In this document: positions 12,451 through 24,779 of the stretch, piece after piece
How the letters are laid out: each line of letters opens with the position of its first letter
Position numbering within the stretch: the first letter of the stretch is position 1
Origin: Ananas comosus
Lineage: Eukaryota; Streptophyta; Magnoliopsida; Poales; Bromeliaceae
Assembly: GCF_001540865.1 (NCBI RefSeq)
Contig: NC_033626.1
Location: 13,360,065-13,424,064, forward strand
DNA: 64,000 bases
Reading direction: 5' to 3'
The notes under the pieces: model-generated
The model's input: only the letters and a program-made list of their open reading frames with translations
Told to the model about the DNA's origin: nothing
The model's database searches: none
Made by a program: the position numbers and the translations under genes

Positions 12451-12589
12451 TAATGGATATTCATTTTTTAAAAAAAATAAACCGTTAAAGAGCAAACATT
12501 AAATAGAATAATATTAGTAATGCTCAGAATCTTCTACTTTGATATCACGTAAGATTAATATGATACAATCGATTATCTTCGAAAATTTA

Positions 12590-13185
12590 AGCTTTCGTAA
12601 GCCCCATCCTAATTTTGAACTTTGTCAAAGCACATGGATAGCAATTGGATAGAAACTTATACATTAGAGATTGGAAATTTTGATTAAGCGGGTGGAAGCA
12701 TCAATCTCTCTTTAGTTACACCTTTCCTAATGCACTCTTCTTCTGCTTTGGTCTTGTAGCTAACCTTTCTTTTGTTGCTTTTTTTTTCTGTTCTTTTTTT
12801 AGAAAAAAAACCTTTTTTTTGTCCCTTTACTTTACTTTTGTATGGCCAATTAGATCAATTTTTGCTCCTTTTTTTGAGGACCACAAAAGCTTAACCTTCC
12901 ATTATTAGGTCGGAGATTTTCGTAATTGGTAATTTGATTGCTGCATCAGTATCGTGGTCCACATTAGATTGATTCTGACGGGTTATAATCTTTCCCCAAT
13001 GAGTTTTGCTTCATCACATTATTTATAACCAATCAAATATATATTATTTTTAAGAGAATAACATAATAAAAATAATAAGTAATATCACTATTATATTCTA
13101 GACTTTTTCGAGTTTTAGAGGCTAAAATGAGAATAGTATTAGGATGCTATGAGATTTTTGTTTCGTCCACGGATCGGTTTTGATG
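12590..13185. repeat. Copy 2 of the tandem duplication, carrying an extra insertion
   Basis: Collinear with copy 1, except that CCCCAATGAGTTTT and GAGTTTTAGAGGCT, contiguous in copy 1, are here separated by 102 extra bases (13008-13109). Confidence 0.8.
13008..13109. mobile_element. About 102-bp insertion flanked by 7-bp duplication GAGTTTT
   Basis: Copy 1 serves as the empty site. In copy 2 GAGTTTT occurs at 13001-13007 and 13110-13116 around the extra sequence, as expected for a target-site duplication. The insert is AT-rich and its ends show no obvious inverted repeat, so the type is unknown. Confidence 0.6.
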
Positions 13186-15440
13186 GATATATTTTGGTAA
13201 CTACGGCGACACTTCTGAAGACCTAAAATATGAGTTATCGTTTTCGCGTTAGATGTAGACTGATTCAAGCAAACCAAAGAAAACCCACACAAGAAAAAAA
13301 AAATTGAAGTTGAAATTCTCAAATTGACAATTTCAATTTCGTGTCGAGAAATTGATTCTATAAATGTTTATTCTTTTTTATTAATGAAAAATAACTTTTT
13401 TAGTGGCGAAAAGGATGACCTTGCTCAAGAACTTCCCCGCTTGGGGCTTACCAAGAGTTTTTCTATTTACTCTCAATTTTGGTTTGAATATTTATTCGAT
13501 AAACATCTCAAAGCCGAAAGTACAAATATCAAATTTAAGCGCACACGAAGAGTCAAACTCCTGATTATAATGCCGATATCATTTCGTCTAGAGCCACAAC
13601 AGCACAACTATTATTACTGATCGTTTCTAGTGCAAGTGATAAAAGACTCGACAGTTGATATTTAAAATTATAATTACTTTATATTTTTAATTAAATATAT
13701 GTTTTAAAAAAATAAATAAAATAAAAAATATATCAAAAAAAAAAAAAACACACACACACACACACACCCACACACGCACCTGATGCGGATTGTCACATGG
13801 GTTTTTTAAAATCATGATTATATTATATTATATATATGATTGGCTGTGAGAATAAAACAAAAGCAAAAACGCTTTGGGGTGGATTACAAAGGTTTTTCTC
13901 ACAATAATTACTAAAAGTTATTAAAATAAATAAATATATATAAATAAATAAAAGCTCCGGATGCATGTGGGAGGGCCATGTAGGCGAACATAAAATCTTA
14001 ATATTAATAAATAAATAAACTATAGGCCCAAAGTCGTAGTCTTATATCTACGTTTGTATTAATTAATGGAGCTAGTGCTACTTCTCAAAAATTTTCCATA
14101 GTCACATATTCACGTGAGAATATGCTGCAAATAATTAATTAATTAATTAATAGTCAATAATTTTACACTCCACACCCTTTCACGAACTTTGCCTATTCGT
14201 TTGAACAGCTCTATATATCACCTCTCGCCGCATTATTTCTCCTGCAATATTATATGTAATGCATATAGTTATATAATTTCGTATCTTGATTTGATATATA
14301 AAACAATGGCCGTGTGATGCATTAGTTAAGCTAATGAAGAAAATTAATTAATTAAATTGACAGGTAGAATTAAAGGTGTGGATCAGATCAAATAAATTAA
14401 GGCCTTTTCCAACTAAATAGGAGATCGACCTGCATGTGATGGTTCACTTATATTTAAGTTTCAGATATTTTATGTATTTTAAATATCTTAGTTTTAGTTA
14501 TATATCCAGCAAGTTTCTTTCTTTTATTAACCCATTGACCTAAACCATCAAACTATTTTTTTTTAAATATTTTAAAATTAAGTTGCCTAAAAAAATTTTA
14601 AAATTAAGAAGATAGATATTTTTCTCAATTAATTTTATTTACTCTATAAAGTAAAATTAATGGGAAGTGCCCTCTTGTCCTTAATCCCTACTCAATTTTT
14701 ATCTATCTAATAAATGCATCTATAACTACTCTTTAATAACTGTTTTAATCTACCTATTAATAATACAGCTAATTAAACCCAGGAAATTCGAACAAAGAAA
14801 CAGTTATACCTGGTCAATTCAGTTTGCATTACTCTTTTATCTTCTTCTTTTTTCTTTTTCTTTTTTTTGCAACACAGTTATGTTTATTTTAATTCTTTCA
14901 TGTTTTATTATTAGTTAATTATATATGGTTATTATGCAATTTCATGTATCAAAAAAGATGCACATGTATAACGCTCTAATATGCAGTGACGTTGTTGTTC
15001 TAAATTCAATGAAAAGGATCCGTGTACGTGACGTTGTCAAATATGTACTCACATGGAATAATTGCATCGGATAAATAAAATATTATTGCACACTTATTAG
15101 TTGGGATATTTTTAGAAGGAATTGCTTCGTAGGGAGAATATAACTCGGAATTAATTGCACTAATTAAAGATTAAATTTAGAGTTTCTGTTTTAAGCCTTA
15201 TAATTTTTGCCTCTTTTTTTTTCTGGTATATATTGAAGTTCTAGATTTTGATTGTGGAGAAACAACGTCTAATAAACACTATAAATAAATAACGTCCTTT
15301 TCTATTTAATTCAATTTAAAGTTTATCAAGTGGAAAATGACATCATTTGCTACATCTTTATCCATTAAGAGTTGGACCACAAAAACGTCCGTTGTTGAGT
15401 GCATACTACAATCCAAAGCACTAGTCTAATTTGAATCAAG
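13186..15440. other. AT-rich intergenic region, no supported gene
   Basis: Contains A-rich and (CA)n tracts at about 13728-13768 and AATT-type runs, but no credible coding sequence. The ORF at 13324-13620 resembles no known protein and has AT-driven composition. Confidence 0.5.
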
Positions 15441-15453
15441 GAAATATTTTTCG

Positions 15454-15458
<5 letters not shown>

Positions 15459-15522
<64 letters not shown>
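15459..15522. repeat. (TA)n(GT)n compound microsatellite
   Basis: About 15 TA units followed by about 16 GT units and a short GA run, directly preceding a MITE copy. Confidence 0.95.
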
Positions 15523-15524
<2 letters not shown>

Positions 15525-15527
<3 letters not shown>

Positions 15528-15709
15528 TTGAGCTCCTATGCTTTTAAAAGTACGAACTTATTGATACTTGTAAATTTTTTATCATTAGATTAAAGAATGT
15601 GTGATTAGTATGATGTGTGCTCCCTAGAGTTGAATGGGTGGTTGGTTGAATAGTATAATCTAATGATTAAAAATGATAAAAAATGTAGATCTAATGGTAT
15701 ATATATATA
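15525..15709 (+). mobile_element. MITE family A, copy 1 (partial)
   Basis: Matches the copies at 49640-49868 and 56027-56254: TTGAGCTCCTAT start, GGATTAA-like block, CCTAGAGTTGAATGGGTGG, TTGAATAGTATAATCTAA, then GTAGATCTAA. The 3' inverted repeat is missing; the copy ends in (TA)n at the single N (15710). Confidence 0.6.
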
Positions 15710-15710
15710 N

Positions 15711-16185
15711 CGTAAGTTATTTTTTATGATGGAATTTCTGAATTGATGATTTATAGCGTTAAATATAATTTAGTGTATTGAAACTTTTAGAAAATAAATT
15801 TCGTAGTTTTTTAAAATTATATTAAAATTCATCGAGCGGGTATAAGATAAACAGTCAAAATTGACGACCACTTAAAAATAGAGGATCGAATACTTTACAT
15901 TAAGATCAAAGTTATTGATCTTTATTTAGATAGTGAATATAATTTTTATCAAAAATTCAATTAATTTCTATTCTTTTATACCGTTAAATTAGCAAATATG
16001 AGATATCAGGTGTTAAAAATTGTCAATTTTAAGAACTTTTGATCGTAAGGTAAATAATTAATCAAAAAATTATGATTAAAAGTTTTAAATGCTTTGAGTG
16101 TCGTTGTTTTGAAAATTCTATCATCGAAAACGACTTATGAGTACAAAGATGATTGTACTTTAAGAGTATAGAAATTGGACTTTCT
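15711..16185. mobile_element. Fold-back MITE family B, copy 1 (left end degraded)
   Basis: Shares with 48436-48984 and 55472-56017 the right end TCATCGAAAACGACTTATGAGTAC, an internal TACCGTTAAA block and GATCGTAAGGTAAAT. It is followed by (CT)n(TA)n at 16183-16226, the same arrangement that borders the other copies. Confidence 0.6.
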
Positions 16186-16187
16186 CA

Positions 16188-16226
<39 letters not shown>
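16183..16226. repeat. (CT)n(TA)n microsatellite
   Basis: About 14 CT units running into about 9 TA units at the boundary of the fold-back MITE. Confidence 0.95.
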
Positions 16227-16227
<1 letters not shown>

Positions 16228-16945
16228 GATTAAGTCCACATCATTACCAGTAAAAATGGCAATTTCATTAATGAGTCAAGCAACTCATTTGCTATAAAAA
16301 GCAAAATTTGTGGAACTAAAAAGTTAAAAATTCCTTTCGAAAAAATTGGAAAGAGAAATGCTACATCTATAACCCAGAAAGAAATGTAGAATTATAATTT
16401 TTTTATTCAAGGATTGAAATCTTATCTTTTAAATCTGTACATTTTCTTTGTCTTCAAATATTGGGAAAAAAGTGATAAAATTTCAAGACCGGAAGAATCG
16501 TCAGTCATACTCTATCAATAAAGATGCACGAAAAAATAGAAAAAACAGAACGATAAAAGAAATAAATGCAAAAATAAGAAACCAAAATTTACATGATTCG
16601 GCAATTGTCTACGTCCACAAGAAAAGCGGAAGAGATGTATTCCACTATACGAAAAAATAAAATATAAATTTATATCTAATATCTTCTTCAGATGAAAAAT
16701 CAAGAGCCGATTAATCTCTTCTTTCTCTTGTTTCAATAAAAACTTCAAAAATAATAATAAAAAAATCATAAATCCAAGAATACCAAATAAGAGAATATAG
16801 AAAACTCTGATCAAATCCGTTATGTTGTTGCTTCGATGAATCTAAACGGGTGTTGTGAATTAATTAGCCTGATGATGCAAATTAATTTTCTCACACACGA
16901 ACGCCGATCAATACGGTCCACACGCATGCATATACATATATAATA

Positions 16946-17450
16946 GGGGCAATTGTTTATATACCTCTGAAAAGTTTCCGAATTTTTGATTTACCCCTCT
17001 CAGAAGGCTAATATTGAAAATATCTTCTTTATGTTCCAACCTATTTCTAATATACCCCTAGAGTTAAAATCTGTTAATTAACTCCGTTAACTCTGTAAAA
17101 TTACTATTTTGTCCTTTCAAATATATCCTTCCACCATTACTAATTTTCTTATTGCCCTTAAAGTCAGTGGCACAAAAGGTATTTTGACTTTTGGTCTTTT
17201 CCAATATACCTTTCTACCGTCACCAACATTTATTATTTGCTCTTAAATTAAGGAAAAAATTGACATTTTAAATTTTTTTAACTGTAGTAGATGTTTAACT
17301 TACGTTTAATCCAAATTAATTTAATAAGAAATAACTGCGGGGGTATTTTATAATAACGGTAGAACATACGATGAATATTTTAGAAAGAAAAAAAAGTAAA
17401 AGTAAATTAGATAGTTTCAAATGTACGAACGGTATATAGGCAATTATCCC
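16946..17450. mobile_element. 505-bp Mutator-like MITE with perfect 9-bp target duplication
   Basis: TATATAATA occurs immediately outside both ends (16937-16945 and 17451-17459). The left terminus GGGGCAATTGTTTATATACC pairs with the reverse complement of the right terminus, GGGATAATTGCCTATATACC. A 9-bp duplication is characteristic of Mutator-like elements. No transposase is encoded, so it is non-autonomous. Confidence 0.75.
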
Positions 17451-17989
17451 TATATAATATTCACATACATGTATAAGTGAATTCTAATCCTTATCCTACT
17501 CCACCTCCGAGTCAACTTGACTTAGGAGCACTTCATAGAAAACCGGGCCAGCTCCAATTTGACGTCCAACACAAATTGAAATCTGCCAATGAGAATTCAC
17601 ATTAAGCCTCTAATTATTTTTTTATATATGAATTCGGTGCATAAACCAAGCTAATAATAATAAAAAAAGACATATCTTTAACATAATGTGAAATTAAAAT
17701 CATTTTGGATACATTTTACTTCGGTTGCTTTTAATAATTTTTAATAATTACAAAATAATTTTATTTCTATGTGATAAAATAAAAAGGAGTTCGAACTTCT
17801 AATGAGATTAAAACATCATGGTCATACATCTTGGTCCAAGCAACTATTTATCTATTTATTTTCCTAATGTAAAAATTATTTCTAAAAAAATTGAACTAGA
17901 TTTTAAAGTTTTCTAACAAATCGTGGGAATATTTATCTGTATTAATATTAATGCAAAATAACTAAATGCAGTGAAGCATCAATTTATCC

Positions 17990-18125
17990 TATCGCAGATG
18001 GCAACAAATTTGGTGATGAATATCTGAGGTCCTAAATTTGAACCTAACTATTTTATATTTCAATTAAATTTATATTAAAAAAATAAACGAAGTGAATAAT
18101 GCTATCTTTCTCTTAAAATAAAATA
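17990..18125 (+). mobile_element. tRNA-derived SINE, diverged copy
   Basis: Degenerate relative of the SINE pair at 18340-18660. It has GATGGCAACAAATTTGGTG (A-box side), CTAAATTTGAACCTAACT (degenerate B box), the TTTATATTAAAAAAATAAA spacer and a tail GAAGTGAATAATGCTATCTTTC. Confidence 0.5.
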
Positions 18126-18339
18126 TCAAAATTTCGATCTAACTTTTTTATTTTGAACAGGTGATCAGAAGAGGAACAGATGAGGGTGGCCTTTTTTAAG
18201 AAAAAAAAAAGGAAAAAGAAGAAATCATAGCTCATCGTGGGTCCCACTGGACTTTCGAGCGACAAATTATTGCCCATGCCTCCCTCCACTTCCTAACAAA
18301 GCCAAAATAATGTACCAACTTTTTTTTTTTTTCTTTTAC

Positions 18340-18499
18340 TTACTGTCCTGGAGTAAGTGGCAAAGAACTTAGTGATTGATACCCGAGATCCAAGTTCGAA
18401 TCCTAGTTGATTCACATTTCTAGCTATATTTATTTCTAAATAAAATAAATAAAGCAGGTAGCTTGCTTCCTATCTTTCAAAAAAATAAAAAACAAATTT
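18340..18499 (+). mobile_element. tRNA-derived SINE, plus orientation
   Basis: Internal pol III promoter: an A-box-like TAAGTGGCAAAGAACTTAG and a B box AGTTCGAATCCTAG. An A/T-rich body follows, with a 3' tail AAAGCAGGTAGCTTGCTTCC that can fold as a small hairpin and runs into an A stretch. It meets the next, oppositely oriented copy head-on. Confidence 0.7.
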
Positions 18500-18662
18500 T
18501 TTTTCCTTTTTGAAAGGAAAGGAGTATCTATCCAGCTTCGTTCAATTTCTATTTAAAATAAACTTAGCTGAAAATGTGAATCAACTAAGATTCGAACTAG
18601 GTTTCGAGTACCTACCACCAAATTCTTCTGCCACTTGCGCTAAAGACGGTCGTTATATCACC
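18500..18662 (-). mobile_element. tRNA-derived SINE, minus orientation (tail-to-tail with the previous copy)
   Basis: The reverse complement reads GCGCAAGTGGCAGAAGAATT, then the B box TAGTTCGAATCTTAGTTG, GATTCACATTTTCAGC, TTTATTTTAAATAG, and a tail running into A-rich sequence at about 18500. Head and body match the plus copy. Confidence 0.7.
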
Positions 18663-18867
18663 AAATATTAATTAGTATATACTGGTGCTGCAGCAGCAGT
18701 TGAAATATACAAAATTTTATTCTAAACTTTTTTAACTATTAAGTTATTATTCATATAGTCTGCTGGATAAAATATTGCTCAATAAGTAGGAGATTCTCTC
18801 ATGCATTATTTTCGCTTATTAATCTTTTACAGCAAAATTTAATTTTTTTTAATTAATTTTTTACTTA

Positions 18868-19287
18868 GGGTGTGTTTGTTTTACATGAAAATTATAAAAA
18901 AATAGTGGAAAAATAATTTGAAAAAATAAATTTTAACATTTTTTTGTTTGATTTGTAACAAAAAATAATAATAATTTTTTGTTACGATTATTTGGTTGAA
19001 AAAAAAGTTATAAATAAAAAAATATCTGTATATATTTTTTATTCTTAATATATATTATTATTATTGATGTATATAATATATTATTATATTATATATAGTA
19101 GTATTATAGATTTATATTTAATAAATAATTTTATTTAAAACATATTATTAGATAATTAATATGTATCTATATAATATATTTACTAGTATATATTTAATAC
19201 TATAAAATAAATTCCTAGATATTTTTAAATAATATTTATAAATAAAATATTATATAATAATATTTTTATATTAAAAATAAAAAATTA

Positions 19288-19326
<39 letters not shown>

Positions 19327-19800
19327 GACTAATGTGCTATTAGGAGTACAGCAGTCTTTGTACTCCTAACTTTCTAACTATTTATCAATTTTGATGGATG
19401 ATTAAGATGAAAGAGAAAAAAAATTTAAGAGAAATTGAAAGAAAAGAAAAATTGAGAAATCCAATTTCTTCTCAATTTCTCTTCTCTTTCTTAGCTTAAT
19501 TAACTATCCATCAATTTTGATGGACGGTTAGAAAATTAAGAGCACAGGGACTACTATACTTTTAATAGCATAATAGTCCTGCTCCATATAAGAAAAAGGG
19601 AGAGTGGACCTCTCTCTCGCTGTCCATGAGATAGAGTGTATCTCCTGGACCGCGTGCCGCTGCCCCCTCTCCTCCCAGCGCCGCATTTTTTCCAATGGTA
19701 GTTTTAGTTTTTCGCGGTAATGGAGCGAAGAGCGAAAACATCTTGTTTTCTCTGAATCTGTAGAAGAAATTTGAGAACATTTTTTTTCAGGTAATCAAAC
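18868..19800. mobile_element. Probable hAT-like non-autonomous element with a nested MITE
   Basis: The left end GGTGTGTTTGTTTTACATGA resembles the reverse complement of the right end GGTGTTTGATTACCTGAAAA (about 19778-19800). The interior is very AT-rich. A separate inverted-repeat element at 19325-19575 sits inside. No transposase frame. Confidence 0.4.
19325..19575. mobile_element. MITE with long inverted repeats (about 250 bp)
   Basis: Both ends carry ATCAATTTTGATGGA next to a TAACTAT/TTAGAAA block, in opposite orientation (about 19383 and 19511). The outer ends GTGCTATTAGGAGTACAGCAG and the reverse complement of the right end (GGACTATTATGCTATTAAAAG) are related. A (TA)n tract lies immediately left (19297-19321). 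Non-coding. Confidence 0.6.
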
Positions 19801-20172
19801 ACCGAAATTCTATTTTTGAACCGAAAAAAAAAAGAAGAGTTTTCAGTATAGTTTTAAGTGGAACGAAATAATGTCTTTTTGAGTAATTGTAAATTTTTAT
19901 ATTGTTTGTATTAGAAGTTAAAAAAATTGAGTTGGCAGTTCGATCACGTAGCTACTGGTGCTGTGGCTCATCATTAGTATCGATACGATTATATAGGTAC
20001 GGCCATAATCAATAAATGACATTTTCTAATGGGAAAACAACGAAACGAAATGCCCCTCCACTTGCTCTTATTTTCAACATTGCCCCCCATCACCGTACCC
20101 TCCTGACCCAAGAGAGCTTCACCATAAATTAGGGTGTAGTTAAGGTACAGAGAATCTGGGAGTGTAACGCAG

Positions 20173-20178
<6 letters not shown>

Positions 20179-20224
<46 letters not shown>
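20179..20224. repeat. (CT)n microsatellite in the ALDH2 leader
   Basis: About 22 CT units roughly 80 bp upstream of the ALDH2 start codon, most likely transcribed as part of the 5' untranslated region. Confidence 0.95.
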
Positions 20225-20226
<2 letters not shown>

Positions 20227-20303
20227 ATTATCCATTCATTTTGGGTGAGGAAACTCTCGCAGAGAACAAAATCTGGGGAGTTTGTGAGGAGGCATTAAAG
20301 GCT

Positions 20304-23300
20304 ATGGCGGCGGCTAGAAGAGCGGCTTCTTCTCTCCTCTTTCGTTGTCTCTACGCATCTCCACGCTTCCATGGAGGTGATCTTTTTTCTTTTCCTTTTT
20401 TTGCAGATTTTTTTTAAAAAAAAAATTCCTGTATGTATCCTCGTTTTGCCTTGGTTTAGTTTTTGTACCCTTTTTTTTTTTTGTTACTTGTTTGTTGACT
20501 TATTTCGGTTAATTTGGTGGGTTTTTTATCACCTTGGAGAGGTCACCTATGCTGCTGCTTTTTTTTTAGTTTTTTTTTTTTCTCTTTTTTTGGCTGCTTT
20601 NATGAAAAATTATTTAGATTTTCGGGAGCCTAGACTGGAGGGTGTAAGACTTACATTTTGTTTTTGGAATGTACTAGTAAAATTTCACCCTATCCAAAAA
20701 AAAAAAAAAAAAAAAAACGTTTTTTTTACTGCTTTTTCTGTATTTTTATTGATATTTTTGTGGGGGTTTTTTTGGTAGATGTAGGAGCTTTTCCGTTTTA
20801 ATTCTTCAACGATCTATGCTCTTTTGTATTTTTTTATAAAGTTTTCTTTTTTGTTGTTGTGAAGTAGTTTACTAGTTTGAGAAAAATATGGATCATTTAT
20901 TTGCTCTTTTTTTTATTTTTTTTTTCGCTTGATTTTGTGGTAGAGAAATTTCCCAATAAATTGGTATCATCTATTGTTGGTTCTTATGGGCAATTGTGGG
21001 TGTCAATTTCCCTGTATCAGTTCGATTCGGATCATCACTATTATGTTCTGTTTAATTCACTATATATTCCATATACAAAACCATCAGGTGGTGCTTTGGA
21101 TCTGTTTGTTCTTCAATTTGTGAATTAATAGACAAAAACAGTGACCATTTCATTTATTTATTTATTTTTGCACTAATGTAAGTGCCTTTTTACCACTGTG
21201 CTCAATTCGCGAAAATTTTGCTGAGTGCATTTCGATAAATTTCGTCTTCAGGTAGAGCAAATGCCCTGTCTTCGGGGATTCTCCAAAGGTTTAGCACCGC
21301 AGCCGCAACCGAAGAACCGATCACACCGCCTGTTCAAGTCAATTACACCCAACTCCTGATTAATGGACAATTTGTGGACTCGGCATCTGGTATATATATG
21401 TGTATTTTTAACTTAATCACTGAATTTTAATCTTACTTGTGGGACTATTTGTACTAGATTCTTATAGCTTGATCTTGTAGTGTGCCGTGTACATTGCTTC
21501 TTCTTGCACTCATGCGAAAGTGTTGTTTACTTAGAGCTGTTTGAAGAAGCACTTATAGCTCTCTCATGAAGATCTTCCCTACAGCTCCTGCTGTGGAGGA
21601 GACTGGGACTATTGCTTTCGGGGTGCAAAAGTTTATTTTTGCTTCTTGCCACAAGCAAAATGCCTGGTCTTTCGAGATTAGAGAAGCTATTTCGAAAGCA
21701 ATGCCGAACAAACAATGTGATCAGAGATAGTTGTTAAGATTACCCCCTTTTCTACCAGGTAGAACATTCCCAACCTTGGACCCTCGCACTGGGGAGGTCA
21801 TTGCCCATGTTGCCGAGGGAGATGTCGAAGATATCAATCGTGCCGTCGTTGCCGCTCGCAAGGCATTTGATGAAGGGCCTTGGCCAAAGATGACAGCTTA
21901 TGTATATTCCTACGATCTTGTGTATTTCTATTTTTCGTATTAGTTACGGCCACAATCTCTTGAATCTTTTGTAAACTAGCTATCCCTCAAATCTTCCAGG
22001 AAAGATCCCGCATTCTCTACAAGTTTGCGGATTTGATTGAGAAACACAACGATGAGCTTGCTGCTCTTGAGACTTGGGATAATGGGAAGCCATATGAACA
22101 GGCTGCATTAGCTGAAGTTCCAATGTTAGCCCGTCTGATGCGCTACTATGCTGGTAATGCTTATGAATGCCTTCATTTTTTCTTGGTAATGAAAGAGTAT
22201 CGCCTTTTGATCCGTCTTTCTCAGCTGAGTAGATTAACTTAAGAATCTTTTCTTTCAAAATTTTCCAGGTTGGGCGGATAAGATACATGGCCTCATTGTG
22301 CCGGCCGACGGCCCGCATCATGTGCAAGTCTTGCATGAGCCAATCGGTGTTGCGGGTCAAATCATCCCATGGAACTTCCCGCTTCTTATGTATGCTTGGA
22401 AAGTTGGGCCGGCACTGGCTTGCGGAAACACCATTGTACTTAAGACGGCTGAACAAACTCCTTTATCGGCTTTATACGTGTCAAAGCTGTTGCATGAGGT
22501 GGGTGCAGAGTATATCCATGTTCGACTGTGTCTTAGTTACGGGATAAGTAGATATCTTAGATTTTTTGTTCTTGTATTTTCCTCTAATTATTTCTTATGG
22601 TCTTTCATAGTTTTTCGGCTTGTAAAGCCTACTGAAAATGACTTGACCAACGACTTTTTTCAATCTTTGGGGCCCATAAAGATGGCTCAGTTTATCTGCC
22701 TGAACTAGAGATGTTCATACATCAACTACCATTTATTGCTCTCTTCTTCTTCTTCTTTTTTCTATTCCGCATAAATTTGATGCACAGTAACAATGAGTTC
22801 TAAGAAATGCATATTTTACTGGTTTTTGGTAATTATGAAAAAAGCATTTGAGATTTCTAACATTTGGTGCCTTCCGTACTTATGATCTACTTCCCGTTGC
22901 CCGCATAGATTGAAGTCTTTTACTGTTCTAATCTCTGCAATATATTAACAGGGATGTGAACTCAGTAATGTTTTATATTTAACAGTTATATAAGCTGTGT
23001 TAGACCATGATTTTTCCAATTAATGCCAAAGCCACCCAATTTCTTTTGGCTATTTCTACCGTTCTGAATAGAAAAAGGAAAAATGAAGTGTCGAGTTCTT
23101 AAACACCTGTAAATTGGTAAAAAATGAATTCTATTCTTTTATTTTGAGTGAAAAGAACAGTTCTCTTTTAGTCGATTAGCGCAAAGCAGATTCAATATCC
23201 TGTTCCTTCTATTCAATGGATTCTGGTAACTATTTCTGATGAATGTTTCAGGCTGGTCTACCCGATGGTGTTTTGAATGTGATCTCTGGTTTTGGTCCCA

Positions 23301-24714
23301 CTGCTGGTGCTGCTCTTGCTAGCCACATGGATGTGGACAAGGTAAATATGTTCATATTTTCATTTATTTATACGCTCCATGGTGTTTATATCTGAATTTT
23401 CTATGTACTTACTGTTGTGCTCCGCTAAATTAGTTCAATTTTCATGTAATAACACGAGTCATTCTATATAAAATTATGTACCTTTCCTCAGCTTGCTTTT
23501 ACTGGATCGACCAATACCGGTAAGATCGTTCTTGAATTGGCTGCAAGAAGCAATCTTAAGCCAGTGACTCTTGAGCTCGGAGGGAAGTCTCCTTTCATCG
23601 TAATGGACGATGCTGATGTCGACCAGGCCGTAGAGCTCGCTCATTTTGCACTATTCTTTAATCAGGTAATTTTCACCAATTACAGTGAAAGGGAATTGCG
23701 CCAGTTTTTAAATCGATTAATGATGTTTAGATCGTTACTCCTTTTGCAGGGACAATGCTGCTGTGCTGGGTCTCGCACATTTGTACATGAAAAAGTGTAT
23801 GACGAGTTTGTAGAGAAAGCGAAAGCGCGTGCTTTGAAGCGTGTTGTCGGCGATCCTTTCAAGAAAGGAGTTGAACAAGGCCCTCAGGTAACTACAGCAC
23901 GAAAAATGGCATGAATTGTATTCACAGAAATAAAGGCAATTTCGTAAAGAGAAGATCAGCATGACCAGTTTAGATGATATGTCATTGAATTTTGTTCTTT
24001 TTCAGATTGATGATGAGCAGTTCTCCAAAGTTCTGCGCTACATAAAGTCGGGCATCGACTCGGGGGCTACCCTTGTAGCTGGCGGAGATAGATTCGGCAG
24101 CAAAGGATATTACATCCAGCCGACCATATTCTCGGATGTGCAGGTAACAAGTTAGCTCCCCTGACAACTGCTCCACAAAGTGAAGTTCTAGGTGTGTTTT
24201 ACTCATTTGTTTTTTTCCTCGATTTTTCTAGGATGAAATGACCATAGCTCAAGAGGAGATATTCGGCCCAGTTCAATCTATCCTCAAGTTCAAGTGAGTA
24301 TTGTTTAGTATATAAAAATTGAAAACAACGTTCTCTTATAGCTGAAGCTTAAGATTTTAGAGCATCATTTACTATTTAATTGAGAAAAACAATCTAAACT
24401 CCTATAAAACTTAAAATACTTTTCCTATGGATGATCACAGGGATATTAACGAAGTCATCAAGAGGGCAAATGCCAGCAGGTACGGGTTGGCGGCCGGGGT
24501 CTTCACCAACAACCTCGACACCGCCAACACGCTGGCTCGTGCTCTGAGAGTCGGGTCCTTGTGGATCAACTGCTTCGACGTCTTCGATGCGGCGATCCCC
24601 TTCGGCGGCTACAAGATGAGCGGGCAGGGCAGGGAGAAGGGCATCGACAGCCTGAAGAACTACTTGCAGGTCAAGGCAGTCATTACGCCGTTGAAAAACC
24701 CGGCCTGGCTGTAA
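20304..24714 (+). CDS. ALDH2: Mitochondrial aldehyde dehydrogenase, family 2
   Basis: NAD+-dependent oxidation of acetaldehyde and other aldehydes to acids in the mitochondrial matrix; plant members include the maize fertility restorer RF2A. Exons: 20304-20376, 21252-21389, 21759-21901, 22000-22153, 22269-22498, 23252-23341, 23492-23665, 23750-23887, 24006-24143, 24232-24293, 24441-24714; 537 aa. The N-terminus [18 protein letters not shown] is Arg/Ser-rich as in mitochondrial presequences. Landmarks: [18 protein letters not shown] cofactor loop, general base in LELGGKSPF (Glu304) and catalytic Cys338 in GQCCCAG (human Glu268 and Cys302, constant offset of 36). The end is [11 protein letters not shown]. 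Intron 1 (about 0.9 kb) is extremely T-rich and contains an N at 20601. All phases agree; the enzyme looks intact. Confidence 0.96.
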
Positions 24715-24779
24715 TTATCATGCCAATGAGTCGCTGCTGCGATGTTTATTTTGAAAATATGAATGTTTGCCGGTTGTAA

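Noticed and set aside
13324..13620. 98-aa ORF
   Set aside because: AT-driven composition, no motif, no promoter or splice context.
16448..16660. Lys/Arg/Asn-rich ORF of 70 aa
   Set aside because: Starts at a non-ATG codon in AT-rich repeat flank; composition typical of random AAA/AAT-rich DNA.
18380..18415. B-box GTTCGAATCC as a tRNA gene
   Set aside because: No cloverleaf arms pair around it; the A tail and repeated copies mark it as a SINE.
20371..20778. 135-aa Phe/Leu-rich ORF
   Set aside because: Product of the poly-T intron 1 of ALDH2 and crosses an N.
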